The notes under the pieces: model-generated
Told to the model about the DNA's origin: nothing
What the model saw: only the letters and a program-made list of their open reading frames with translations
Databases searched by the model: none
Part shown: positions 16,101 through 24,418 of the stretch, one piece after another
Numbering within the stretch: the first letter of the stretch is position 1
Layout: the number at the start of each line of letters is the position of its first letter
Position numbers and translations under genes: made by a program
Assembly (NCBI GenBank): GCA_964622075.1
Contig: CAZUMR010000064.1
Location: 1-61,959 of the forward strand
Origin: WAPX01 sp964622075
GTDB taxonomy: Archaea; Halobacteriota; Archaeoglobi; Archaeoglobales; Archaeoglobaceae
Length of the DNA: 61,959 nucleotides
Direction: 5' to 3'

Positions 16101-17144
16101 ATGAAAAATCCAAAAAAAGTTAGAAAGGAAGATGGTGCTGGCGGAAAGTACATGCAGGATTTTCTAAGGAGTTTCATACTTTCAAGGTTCAGTGGTGGTC
16201 TGGGGGAGGTGAAGCTTGAAGATCTTGAGGATGGATCAGATTTCTCCGGCTACATGTTCACAACAGACTCCTATGTGGTAACACCCCCAATCTTCAGGGG
16301 TGGAAGCATAGGTTCTCTTGCCGTCTGCGGAACATGCAATGATCTTGCAGTCATGGGGGCTGAGCCAAAAGTCATGTCGATGTCCCTCATAATTCAGGAC
16401 GGGTTTGAGGTTGAGAAACTTGAGAAAATACTCAACGACATGAAAGGCTGGTGTGATGAGGTTGGAGTAAAGATAGTGACCGGAGATACCAAGGTGGTTG
16501 AGGCAGGAATTGGCATAGCAATTAACACCTCGGGTGTCGGTTTCAGAAACGAATGGCTGGAAAAAAATCTGGAAGTTGTGAGGGAATACAGGGATTATCC
16601 GTACTCGTGGATTAGGGATAGGGGGCTGAGTGAGGGAGATGTCCTGATAATTTCTGGGAGTATAGCGGAGCATGGAGTTTCCATTATGCTTGAGAGGGAA
16701 GAATTTGGATTTGAACTGGACGTTAAATCCGACGTCTATCCTGTGTGGCTGTTTCTGAAGGATGCACTTGGCAGGGGTGGAATTACGGCAATGAAAGATC
16801 CAACAAGAGGTGGAGTGGCTGGAGTGCTTAACGAAATGGCTGAAAAGAGTGGGGTCGGCATACTTATAGAGGAGGAGAGAGTTCCAATAAGGGATGAGGT
16901 CAGGGGATTCTGTGAGGCTCTTGGGCTTGACCCTCTCACCATGGCGTGTGAGGGTAGAGTTGTCATGGGTGCTGTGGAAGATATGGCAGATGAAATTGTC
17001 AGGGTTTTAAGAAAACACGGGCAGAACGCTGAGATTGTGGGGTATGCAACTTCTGAGTTCAGAGAAGTTGTGGTGGAAACTTCGATAGGTTCAAGAAAAA
17101 TCCTGCCACCCCCCGTCGCAGATCCTGTGCCAAGGGTCTGTTAG
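16101..17144 (+). CDS. hypE: Hydrogenase maturation protein HypE
   Basis: Makes the cyanide ligand of the NiFe-hydrogenase active site by dehydrating a thiocarboxamide on its own C-terminal Cys, after HypF carbamoylation. Diagnostic features are DGAGGKYMQDFL at the start, the ATP-binding TTDSYVVTP, SLAVCGTCNDLAVMGAEP, KDPTRGGVAGVLNEMA and the obligatory PRVC end. ATG 16101 matches the usual HypE N-terminus and lies about 25 nt after a TTTATGG TATA-like element; ATG 16077 would add 8 residues. No other hyp or hydrogenase gene is in the window, so it is an orphan here. Confidence 0.93.
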   Translation: MKNPKKVRKEDGAGGKYMQDFLRSFILSRFSGGLGEVKLEDLEDGSDFSGYMFTTDSYVVTPPIFRGGSIGSLAVCGTCNDLAVMGAEPKVMSMSLIIQDGFEVEKLEKILNDMKGWCDEVGVKIVTGDTKVVEAGIGIAINTSGVGFRNEWLEKNLEVVREYRDYPYSWIRDRGLSEGDVLIISGSIAEHGVSIMLEREEFGFELDVKSDVYPVWLFLKDALGRGGITAMKDPTRGGVAGVLNEMAEKSGVGILIEEERVPIRDEVRGFCEALGLDPLTMACEGRVVMGAVEDMADEIVRVLRKHGQNAEIVGYATSEFREVVVETSIGSRKILPPPVADPVPRVC

Positions 17145-17159
17145 GCTGTAATCTGTTCT

Positions 17160-17226
17160 TTGTTCTTGATTTTTTACTGTCCTTACTGTTTTACTGTTTT
17201 AACTATACTTTTTTAACTGTACTTTA
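17160..17226 (+). terminator. T-rich terminator region after hypE, with tandem repeats
   Basis: Four T-runs of four to six bases follow hypE, as in archaeal terminators. Within it TTACTGTT occurs twice in tandem (17183-17190, 17191-17198). Confidence 0.45.
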
Positions 17227-17297
17227 CACTACTACATCACAATCGAAATCTGACAAGAAAAGAAATCTAACCAGAAAAATTATGAAAGCTAAAAACT

Positions 17298-17864
17298 TCA
17301 GAAATCTCCCTTCAAAATTGAGAGAGCGAGCTCTCTGTTTGACTTAAGATCTATGGAGTAGTTATCCCAGAAGACACAGGTACCGAAAACTGCTACATTT
17401 CCGCTTTTTGCTGCAAATACGTCCTTACCTTTAACAATATCCACTCCTCCCCTGACAGGAGCTGAACACGGCATTACGACTTCCTTGCCTCTCCATCTTG
17501 CTATGGGGTACATGGGATCTCCGGTATTTTCTTCCTCATCCACTATTACCGAATTCACAACTTCAAGCCCGAAGTTTCTGGCAACCCTGTTTATGTTCTC
17601 TGCAACTCCATCCACGTTCGAGTAGTATGCAAGCAAAACAATTTTTTTATCTCTGCTCATACTGACTATCTTGTTTATTTCATTTTTTGAGAATTCTATC
17701 TCTGGATAATTGAACACAATTACATCGTAATCCCACAGTTTTTCAAACTCATCAAGCTGCCTTACCTCAATACCTTCCGATTCAGCGTACCTTTTCAGTT
17801 TTGAAAAGTAGTAGTAGTCGTTTATCAGGAACTCTCCGTGTGATGCATCCCACGCAACTTTCAT
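17298..17864 (-). CDS. Uncharacterised soluble protein, possibly amidotransferase-like fold (DUF4350-like)
   Basis: The protein opens MKVAWDASHGEFLINDYYYFSKL, then alternates predicted strands and helices (DYDVIVFNYPE, KKIVLLAYYSNVDG), and ends with FGTCVFWDNYSI. This resembles the class I glutamine-amidotransferase-like fold found in DUF4350-type proteins, but no complete catalytic triad can be assigned. ATG 17864 is preferred over an in-frame TTG at 17888, because a T/A-rich TATA-like stretch lies just upstream. No signal peptide or membrane span. Function unknown. Confidence 0.65.
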   Translation of the reverse strand: MKVAWDASHGEFLINDYYYFSKLKRYAESEGIEVRQLDEFEKLWDYDVIVFNYPEIEFSKNEINKIVSMSRDKKIVLLAYYSNVDGVAENINRVARNFGLEVVNSVIVDEEENTGDPMYPIARWRGKEVVMPCSAPVRGGVDIVKGKDVFAAKSGNVAVFGTCVFWDNYSIDLKSNRELALSILKGDF

Positions 17865-17997
17865 ACGGTCAATAAAATAATAACGCAAAATAATACTTTC
17901 GCCAAGCTTTTTTAAAACGTGAATGCTAGACAGAGAATATTAGGCAATTCACAGATAATGCAGTAAACGTTAAACGACCTTGAGTAATCTCCAGAAT

Positions 17998-18744
17998 ATG
18001 GAGTGTTTTGATACGCACATGCACTCCGAGGGTAAGGGAATTACGGAACTGAAAACAATGTCCGAAAACGGGATAAAAAAGGCAATCAGCTGCGCTTACT
18101 ACCCCGTAACTCCGACATATGCCTCAACGCTCGTTGACATGTTCAGAAAGTTAAGCACTTTTGAAGTTAGCAGGGGAGAAAAGGCTGGAATCGAGATAAT
18201 TCCAGCACTGGGTATTCATCCAAGGTGCATATGCAGTGGGTGGGAAGATGCTCTCGGCTGGATTGAGGAAAATGCGAGGGTGATTGGAGAGATAGGTCTC
18301 GAAACTGCGAGTGATGTGGAGGTAGATGTTCTGCTTACACAGCTAAAGCTGGCAAGCAAGCTCGATCTGCCATGCGTTGTTCATACTCCAAGGAAGAACA
18401 AGGTTGAGGTAACTGAAAAGGTTCTTGAGGTCGTTAATAGCTCGGGAATCGGTGAAGATCTTGTTGTGATTGATCACGCAACTTCTGAGACTGCAGGCAG
18501 AATTCTTGAAGAAGGTTACTGGTGCGGACTGACAATTCAGCCGGGTAAGATAAGTGTGGATGAAGCAATCTCAATCATTGAGAAGTATGGATTTGAAAGG
18601 TTCGTTTTGAACAGTGATACCGGTTTTAACGACTGGGAAATGCTCACGGTTGCTGAGACAGTAAAAGCGCTGCTTGAAAAGTTTGATGAGAAAGATGTTT
18701 CAAAGGTAGCAATGGATAACGGGAGGAGAGTATTCAGGGTGTAA
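17998..18744 (+). CDS. TatD-family metal-dependent hydrolase
   Basis: TIM-barrel hydrolase. FDTHMHSEG gives the HxH metal ligands at the start, GEIGLE the bridging Glu, VHTPR and IDHAT further His ligands, and LNSDTGF the final Asp. Bacterial relatives are TatD DNases, while archaeal members of this subgroup have no settled substrate. ATG 17998 is used rather than an upstream in-frame TTG at 17980. The dCMP deaminase begins 3 nt after the stop, so they share a transcript, hinting at a nucleotide or DNA-related role. Confidence 0.82.
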   Translation: MECFDTHMHSEGKGITELKTMSENGIKKAISCAYYPVTPTYASTLVDMFRKLSTFEVSRGEKAGIEIIPALGIHPRCICSGWEDALGWIEENARVIGEIGLETASDVEVDVLLTQLKLASKLDLPCVVHTPRKNKVEVTEKVLEVVNSSGIGEDLVVIDHATSETAGRILEEGYWCGLTIQPGKISVDEAISIIEKYGFERFVLNSDTGFNDWEMLTVAETVKALLEKFDEKDVSKVAMDNGRRVFRV

Positions 18745-18747
18745 TGC

Positions 18748-19305
18748 ATGGATAGGCCAGATCTGGACTCTTACTTCATGGAGATAGCGAGGGTTGTGGC
18801 AAAACGTTCTACATGCCTCAGACAGAAAGTGGGGGCGGTTATAGTCAAGGATAAGAGGATACTTGCTACCGGTTACAACGGAGCCCCGTCTGGATTGCCG
18901 CACTGCGAGGAAGTAGGCTGTCTGAGGGAGAAGCTGAACGTTCCTTCAGGAGAGAGGCATGAGCTCTGCAGAGCAGTCCACGCGGAGCAGAATGCCATAA
19001 TTCAGGCTGCAGTTCACGGAGTGAGCATAGCTGGAGGGACACTTTACACAACCCATCAGCCGTGCATAATGTGTGCCAAGATGATAATAAACGCTGGAAT
19101 AAAGAGGGTTGTTTACGGTAAAAAGTACGCTGATGAGAGAGGACTTGAATTTCTGAGAGAGGCTGGAATAGAGGTCGTTTATCTGCCCTACGATCAATGT
19201 GAGTCAGATAAAAACAGTCCAGATACTGGAATCGGTGAGGAAAGCAGGGCTGAGGAGGGAGAAGCCAGAAAAGCGGAGAAGAGTGGAGAAAAATACTATC
19301 TCTAA
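18748..19305 (+). CDS. dCMP/deoxycytidylate deaminase-family protein
   Basis: Zinc-dependent cytidine-type deaminase that would convert dCMP to dUMP for thymidylate synthesis. HAEQNAI gives the first zinc ligand and catalytic Glu, and PCIMCAKMIINAG the two Cys ligands. GYNGAPSGLPHC near the N-terminus is typical of dCMP deaminase and provides an additional His/Cys site. The enzyme domain ends near 150. The last 35 residues form a charged Glu/Lys-rich tail, absent from short homologs, that is probably disordered. Confidence 0.88.
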   Translation: MDRPDLDSYFMEIARVVAKRSTCLRQKVGAVIVKDKRILATGYNGAPSGLPHCEEVGCLREKLNVPSGERHELCRAVHAEQNAIIQAAVHGVSIAGGTLYTTHQPCIMCAKMIINAGIKRVVYGKKYADERGLEFLREAGIEVVYLPYDQCESDKNSPDTGIGEESRAEEGEARKAEKSGEKYYL

Positions 19306-19324
19306 AGAAAAAATGGCTGTGAAT

Positions 19325-20128
19325 TCAGGAATCTGACTTAAGAAATTCGAGAGCTTCCTTTGCACTCGCGTTCTCGTGGACTATCATGGATATTGCTTTC
19401 GTCATCTTCGTCGGATCTTCAGCCTGAAAGATGTTTCTGCCTATTGCAACGCCTCTCGCACCGCCCTCCATTGCCATTTCTACCATCCTCAGCAGATCTT
19501 CCTCACTCTTCATTTTTGGCCCGCCTGCAACAACTACCGGTACGGGGCAGCCCCTTGTAACTCTCCTGAAGGACTCGACATCGCCTGTGAAGTTCGTCTT
19601 TACAATATCAGCTCCAAGCTCAGCTCCAGCCCTTGCAGCCAGGGCGACAGCTTTTTCGTCGAACTGATTGATCCCCTCTCCTCTCGGGTACATCATTGCA
19701 AGCAGTGGCATGCCCCATTCTTCACACATTTTGCTTACCTCTCCCAGAACTTTGATCTGCTGAGCCTCAGTTCTGCTTCCAACGTTTATGTGAACGCTAA
19801 CTGCATCAGCTCCAAGCTTTATTGCCTCCTCTACCGTACACACGAGAACTTTCTCATTCGGATCCGGGCTGAGTGATGTAGAACCGCTCATGTGAACTAT
19901 CAGACCAACATCTTTCCCGTAACCCCTGTGACCAAAGGGAACGATTCCCTTGTGTATTACCACTGCATTGGCTCCACCTTCTGCAACCGCGTTTATCGTT
20001 TTTGGCATGTCTTCTATCCCCGCTATCGGCCCCATCGAAAGACCGTGGTCCATTGGCACTATCACTGTATTTCCACTGTTCCTGTTGATTATTCTCTCCA
20101 TCCTTATCTTCTTACCTATATCGCTCAT
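19325..20128 (-). CDS. aroA': 2-amino-3,7-dideoxy-D-threo-hept-6-ulosonate synthase (archaeal aromatic pathway)
   Basis: A class I aldolase-fold enzyme that starts the archaeal dehydroquinate route from aspartate semialdehyde and a 6-deoxy-5-ketofructose phosphate. VPMDHGLSMGP, SVHINVGS, IVKTNFTGD (Schiff-base Lys) and PVVVAGGPK with AIGRNIFQ phosphate binding identify it. At 267 aa it is full length. SD GAGGTG is followed by ATG 20128. Its aspartate semialdehyde substrate is also that of the nearby homoserine dehydrogenase. An inverted repeat covers the predicted transcription start (20145-20171). Confidence 0.9.
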   Translation of the reverse strand: MSDIGKKIRMERIINRNSGNTVIVPMDHGLSMGPIAGIEDMPKTINAVAEGGANAVVIHKGIVPFGHRGYGKDVGLIVHMSGSTSLSPDPNEKVLVCTVEEAIKLGADAVSVHINVGSRTEAQQIKVLGEVSKMCEEWGMPLLAMMYPRGEGINQFDEKAVALAARAGAELGADIVKTNFTGDVESFRRVTRGCPVPVVVAGGPKMKSEEDLLRMVEMAMEGGARGVAIGRNIFQAEDPTKMTKAISMIVHENASAKEALEFLKSDS

Positions 20129-20144
20129 ACCAACACCTCGTCGG

Positions 20145-20171
20145 TTTGCTACATTGACTCACAGTAGCAAA
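20145..20171 (-). promoter_or_regulatory. Inverted repeat at the ADH synthase promoter
   Basis: TTTGCTAC and GTAGCAAA are perfect 8-bp arms separated by 11 bp. On the minus strand a TATA box (ACTTTATAAT, 20183-20174) predicts initiation near 20153, inside the repeat. That is an operator position, or a hairpin at the 5' end of the message. Confidence 0.6.
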
Positions 20172-20215
20172 GGATTATAAAGTTATCGCACGAAAGCAAA
20201 TAAGATTACCATAGA

Positions 20216-20809
20216 TCATCTGAGCTCGACCTCAACCACCTCGCCCTTTGGCTCCACTTCCTTGAATATCTGACCCTCGAACCTGTAAACTTCTGCACCC
20301 GATAACCAGCAGTCTGGAGGCAGACCGGCTTTCATGCAAGTCTCGCTGAGAAAGCTCTCCGGATCAAGATTAAGTTCCACAGCTACCTGTGGTAGCAGAA
20401 GTCCGGAGTAAGGCCCCATCTGAACTATCAGTCCGTGCTTCCCTATTTCCACGTACTTCGGTATTTCCGCCGGTCTGGCCTCTATTTTTTCCGGAGGTGT
20501 CAGCACTGTCACTTCGACGCATATTTCATCCATCTCTTCAAGTCTCACTCTTGGAAACCTTGGATCCTGAGTGGCGGCAGCTATTGCTGACTCTATTATT
20601 GCTTCATCCAGCCTTTTAACAGGGTACGGGAAACCTATGCACCCTCTTAGCAGACCCCTCTTTGTTAACGTCGTGAAAACGCCCCTCTTTTCAGCGAAAA
20701 CTCCTGAAAACCTCTCCTGAATGATCCTACCCTCTGCAAGGTATATCTCTATGGCTGCCCTTGCGAGCTTTACTGCGATTTCTCCCTCTTCCTTCGTGAG
20801 GAGTTTCAT
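20216..20809 (-). CDS. AMMECR1-domain protein
   Basis: Conserved in archaea and eukaryotes. Archaeal copies often sit with MEMO/radical-SAM partners but have no proven activity. The conserved LRGCIGFPYP motif is at about 50-60, and AATQDPRFPRV and GLLLPQVAVE follow. ATG 20809 starts MKLLTKEEG. In-frame upstream codons to 20899 would add a Cys/Phe-rich extension not seen in the family. It is divergent from argF with 170 nt between. Confidence 0.85.
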   Translation of the reverse strand: MKLLTKEEGEIAVKLARAAIEIYLAEGRIIQERFSGVFAEKRGVFTTLTKRGLLRGCIGFPYPVKRLDEAIIESAIAAATQDPRFPRVRLEEMDEICVEVTVLTPPEKIEARPAEIPKYVEIGKHGLIVQMGPYSGLLLPQVAVELNLDPESFLSETCMKAGLPPDCWLSGAEVYRFEGQIFKEVEPKGEVVEVELR

Positions 20810-20979
20810 GTAAGTTTCTCTGACCTCAACGTTTTTAGGATTTTGTCTCTGATGAGAATAATGGATTGAAAATCGGAAGCAGAAAGGGAAGCAACACAAA
20901 ATGCAGCATGAAACACAAAAGCGAAACGGTAAAGTCTAAAAGACATAAACGTTCTAAAGGTTCTGAGCGGGGTGAAGCG

Positions 20980-21909
20980 ATGAGGCATCTAATTTCAATA
21001 TCCGACCTGAACAGCGACGAACTTGAGGAAATTATAGAGCTTGCTGAAAAACTGAAAGCTGAGAGGTACAAGGGCGTAATTACCGATTATCTGAAGAACA
21101 AAAGCCTTGCAATGATATTCGAACTCCCCTCCACAAGGACGAGAGTCAGCTTCGAAGTGGCAATGACCGATTTAGGTGGCCATGCTTTGTACCTTAACTG
21201 GAACGACCTTCAGCTTGGCAGGGGAGAACCAATAAAGGATACTGCCAGAGTTCTCAGCAGATACGTCCATGCCGTGACGATGAGAGTCAGGGAGCACTCG
21301 ACAATACTTGAATTTGCAGAGTACTCGTCAGTTCCGGTTATAAACGCTCTGAGCAATCTGGAGCACCCATGCCAGATAATAGCCGATCTGCTTACGATAA
21401 AGGAGTACAAGGGCAGTCTCAGGGACGTGAAGGTTGTCTGGGTTGGAGACGGGAACAACGTGTGCAACTCGCTAATTCTTGCCTCTGCACTGGCGGGAAT
21501 GGAGCTCGTTGTATCAACTCCCAAGAACTACGAACCTGATGAGGAAATAGTCAGAAAAGCCAAGGAAATTGCAAAGAAGACCGGTGCCAGAATCGTTTTT
21601 GAAGCAAATCCAAATGCGGCAGTTAAAGAAGCTGATGTAATATATACCGATGTATGGACATCCATGGGTCAGGAAAGTGAGAGGGAGGAAAGGCTGAAAA
21701 TCTTTACAGCGTATCAGGTCAATGAGGAGCTCGTCAACAGGGCGAAAGAAGATGTGATAGTTATGCACTGCCTGCCTGCTCACAGAGGAGAGGAAATAAC
21801 GGATGCCGTGATTGAGGGAACGAACTCCGTAATATTTGACCAGGCAGAAAACAGGTTGCACGCTCAGAAGGCGATACTGTTAAAGCTGATAGGAGATGAA
21901 TACGATTGA
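20980..21909 (+). CDS. argF: Ornithine carbamoyltransferase
   Basis: Forms citrulline from ornithine and carbamoyl phosphate in arginine synthesis. STRTR binds carbamoyl phosphate, HPCQ is the family motif, and HCLPAHRGEEI gives the ornithine-binding Cys-Leu-Pro typical of OTC rather than ATC. The start is ATG 20980, with the family opening MRHLISISDL and GGTGA just upstream; a longer frame to 20866 encodes an implausible Lys/Ser-rich leader. The stop overlaps the nadE start (TGATG). Confidence 0.95.
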   Translation: MRHLISISDLNSDELEEIIELAEKLKAERYKGVITDYLKNKSLAMIFELPSTRTRVSFEVAMTDLGGHALYLNWNDLQLGRGEPIKDTARVLSRYVHAVTMRVREHSTILEFAEYSSVPVINALSNLEHPCQIIADLLTIKEYKGSLRDVKVVWVGDGNNVCNSLILASALAGMELVVSTPKNYEPDEEIVRKAKEIAKKTGARIVFEANPNAAVKEADVIYTDVWTSMGQESEREERLKIFTAYQVNEELVNRAKEDVIVMHCLPAHRGEEITDAVIEGTNSVIFDQAENRLHAQKAILLKLIGDEYD

Positions 21910-22736
21910 TGGCAAAGTGGGACGCCATAGTTGAAAGAATTACAGATTTTATAAAAAACTTTATTCACAAAGCAGGAGCTGATGGTGTTGTTGTTGGAGT
22001 TAGCGGAGGAATAGACAGTGCGTGTGTAGCAAAGCTCTGTACCATGGCTCTTGGCAGAGAAAAAGTGTTTGCTCTTGTAATGCCTGAAAAAGGTGTTACT
22101 CCGGAAGGGGATGTGGAGGACGCTTTGAATCTGTGTGATGAGCTTGGAATAGACAGGAAGGTTATAGAAATTTCTCCAGCCGTGTCGGCTATTTGCAAAC
22201 TTGTGGGATGTGATGGGGGAATTCCTTTCGCAAACATCAAGCCAAGGGTCAGGATGATACTGCTCTACTATCATGCAAACAGCATGAACAGGCTTGTGGC
22301 GGGAACGGGTAACAGAAGTGAGCTGCTTGCTGGTTATTTCACAAAGTACGGTGACGGTGGAGTGGACTTTTTGCCCATAGGTGAACTCTACAAAACTGAA
22401 GTCTTCCAGCTGGCGAGGCATCTGGGAATACCAGACAGTATCGTGAACAAAAAGCCCAGTGCAAGGCTGTGGAGCGGACAGACTGACGAGGAGGAGATGG
22501 GAATAAGCTACTCCGAGCTGGACTCGATACTGATGGCTATAGAGGAGCTTGGCCTGCTGGACAGGGTGGAGAAAGGGGAGCTGATAGGAGAGGAGCTTGA
22601 AAAAATAGCAGAGAAAAGTAAATCGGAGCTCAAGAAAGTTGAACTCGTTGTTGAAATGGTCAGAAACAGCGCTCACAAGAGACACATCCCGCCGTGTGCG
22701 GAAATAAGGGAGCTTTTGAGAGCCTGTGAGAAGTGA
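21909..22736 (+). CDS. nadE: NH3-dependent NAD synthetase
   Basis: Adenylates and amidates nicotinic acid adenine dinucleotide to NAD. The PP-loop VGVSGGIDSA lies near residues 30-39. GTGNRSELLAGYFTKYGDGGVDFLPIGELYKTEVFQLARHLG-type central sequence is diagnostic, and KPSARLWSGQTDEEEMG follows. There is no glutaminase domain, so it uses free ammonia. ATG 21909 overlaps the argF stop by one base. Length (275 aa) is normal. The next gene overlaps its stop. Confidence 0.95.
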   Translation: MAKWDAIVERITDFIKNFIHKAGADGVVVGVSGGIDSACVAKLCTMALGREKVFALVMPEKGVTPEGDVEDALNLCDELGIDRKVIEISPAVSAICKLVGCDGGIPFANIKPRVRMILLYYHANSMNRLVAGTGNRSELLAGYFTKYGDGGVDFLPIGELYKTEVFQLARHLGIPDSIVNKKPSARLWSGQTDEEEMGISYSELDSILMAIEELGLLDRVEKGELIGEELEKIAEKSKSELKKVELVVEMVRNSAHKRHIPPCAEIRELLRACEK

Positions 22737-22747
22737 GCGGTGAGGAG

Positions 22748-23539
22748 ATGCAGGATACTGGTGAGAAGAGATTTCCTACTGGAATAGAATTTTTTGATAA
22801 ACAGACTGGGGGATTTTATCCCGGGTTTATAATTTTGCTTGAGGAAGTTGGTGCCGGCGGAAAGGAGTTTGCTCTGTCCATGATATTCAGAGGGGCTGAA
22901 AGGCACTTCAGAGCAACATACATAGCCATGTCGTCAAGTGTGAGTGAGGTTATAAGGGATTCAAAGCTCTGTTTCCCCGAAGCTCCAGAAGAGAGACTTA
23001 GAGAGCTGGAGGAGAACGTTAGAATAGTTAGCCTTGAGGAACACTACTTTGAGAGCTCGATAATCCCGGTTTCGTGGTTCAGTACAGAAAAACCGAGTTT
23101 GAAAGCTTTTAGAAAAAAAGAAGGGGACATTCTGTCCGAGCTTGTTAGGCTGTGTGATGAAATAGAGGAGGGTAGCCTCGTATTCATAGACAGCATGAGC
23201 GACCTCGTCAGGCTTACAAGAGAGAGAATAAGCTGGAACGACCTGATAGATCTGATAAAGGGAATGAGGAAGCTGTGCGTCAAAAGGAACGTTCTGATGC
23301 TTACGACACTCACTAAGGGAATGCTTGATAAGGGTAGAGAGGAGGAACTGATGGATCAGGTGGATGGGGCGATAGTTTTTGAGTGGGAAGTTCACAAGGA
23401 AGGTGTAACAAGGTGGATGTACATAAGAAAACTTCTTGGCGTTTTACCCGTTCTTGAAAAGAAGAGGATATCGAAGTACAGTATAAAAATTGACCCGCAC
23501 GAAGGCTTTGTTATTTCTCAGCTTGTCAGAATTGTCTGA
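22748..23539 (+). CDS. KaiC/RecA-like protein with a degenerate Walker A
   Basis: RecA-superfamily protein of the archaeal KaiC-like group. FPTGIEFFDKQTGGFYPG is the usual entry to the P-loop, but the loop itself reads EEVGAGGKEF (33-42): the first Gly is Glu and the Ser/Thr after GK is Glu, so ATP hydrolysis is doubtful. A Walker-B-like strand, LVFIDSMSDL, remains. ATG 22748 has GGTGA upstream. GTG 22733, which overlaps the nadE stop, is an alternative. It forms a tight operon with argF and nadE. A functional paralog lies at 23632. Possibly a regulatory or scaffold partner of that paralog. Confidence 0.75.
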   Translation: MQDTGEKRFPTGIEFFDKQTGGFYPGFIILLEEVGAGGKEFALSMIFRGAERHFRATYIAMSSSVSEVIRDSKLCFPEAPEERLRELEENVRIVSLEEHYFESSIIPVSWFSTEKPSLKAFRKKEGDILSELVRLCDEIEEGSLVFIDSMSDLVRLTRERISWNDLIDLIKGMRKLCVKRNVLMLTTLTKGMLDKGREEELMDQVDGAIVFEWEVHKEGVTRWMYIRKLLGVLPVLEKKRISKYSIKIDPHEGFVISQLVRIV

Positions 23540-23560
23540 TTTTCAGAACTGTCTGATTTT
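23527..23560 (+). repeat. 17-bp tandem duplication across a stop codon
   Basis: CAGAATTGTCTGATTTT (23527-23543) is followed directly by CAGAACTGTCTGATTTT (23544-23560), 16 of 17 identical. The first copy holds the last codons and the stop of the KaiC-like gene. Confidence 0.85.
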
Positions 23561-23631
23561 TCGATCTTATCTGAGAATTTATTGCAATTTCAAAACGTAA
23601 ACTATTTTCGGCATGATGATGTTAAACTGTT

Positions 23632-24327
23632 ATGGAGTTACTATCAACAGGTATAGACGGGCTTGACGCAATGCTCGGTGGTGGGATACCTAAAGGACAT
23701 CTTGTTGCTGTTGTCGGTCAGTACGGTACGGGAAAAACGACTCTCGGGTTGCACTTCGTGTATGCCGGATTACAAAACGGAGAAAAGTGTATAATTCTGA
23801 GCTTTGACGAGGATGAGGATAGTCTGATTGAGGATGCAAGGAGTTTTGGAATGGATTTCGATAGTTACTCCGGCAGTCTTGAGGTTACAAGACTTGAAGC
23901 TGCTGAAGTCAAGGAATCCCTCAGAAAGATAAAAAGTGATCTGCCTGAAGCTATAAAGGCGATGGGTGCAAGCAGAGTTCTTGTTGACACTATCAGTGTT
24001 TTTGAAGCCCTGTTCGATGAAAGTGAAAGGTACAAGGCCCTTGCATCCATAAGAAACGTTCTGAAGGAAGCTGGAGTTACTGCGATAATAACGAGCGAAG
24101 CTGACAAGAGCAATCCCATGTTTTCGAAGTACGGGTTGCTTGAATACATATGCGATGGAGCCATAAGTTTGAGATACGTGAGAACGGGGATGGGTGATGG
24201 GATGGGTGAAGTAAAACTTGGTATAGAGGTCGTTAAGATGAGGAGAGTCAGGCATGCCCGAAATCCAAGGCCCTACGAAATCACAGAATCCGGTATAGTT
24301 GTTTTCGAGAGAGAGGAGATTTTCTGA
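23632..24327 (+). CDS. KaiC-like RecA-superfamily ATPase
   Basis: Single-domain KaiC-type ATPase. STGIDGLDAMLGGGIPKG leads into an intact Walker A, GQYGTGKTT (about 30-38). ILSFDEDED and VLVDTISVFEAL (Walker B) follow, and the C-terminal region has the MRRVRHARNPRPYEIT stretch seen in archaeal KaiC-like signalling ATPases. At 231 aa it is normal for the group. There is no HTH or kinase domain. It probably dimerises or oligomerises, possibly with the degenerate paralog just upstream. Biological role unknown. Confidence 0.85.
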   Translation: MELLSTGIDGLDAMLGGGIPKGHLVAVVGQYGTGKTTLGLHFVYAGLQNGEKCIILSFDEDEDSLIEDARSFGMDFDSYSGSLEVTRLEAAEVKESLRKIKSDLPEAIKAMGASRVLVDTISVFEALFDESERYKALASIRNVLKEAGVTAIITSEADKSNPMFSKYGLLEYICDGAISLRYVRTGMGDGMGEVKLGIEVVKMRRVRHARNPRPYEITESGIVVFEREEIF

Positions 24328-24418
24328 AGTTTATGACAGTCTTGGTTTATTCTTGTCTAACTCCTTACAGCTGCAGCTCAACTCTTCAACTTCAGATATC
24401 GACTCAAAAAACAGCAGT

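Noticed and set aside
20866..20979. N-terminal extension of argF (38 residues, Lys/Ser-rich)
   Set aside because: The family begins at MRHLISISDL and an SD precedes ATG 20980. The extension is intergenic DNA and carries no organelle-like or export signal.
20820..20979. Possible C/D-box guide RNA in the AMMECR1-argF spacer (a CTGATGA and a distant CTGA)
   Set aside because: Box spacing is far too long, and C' and D' boxes and a terminal stem are missing.
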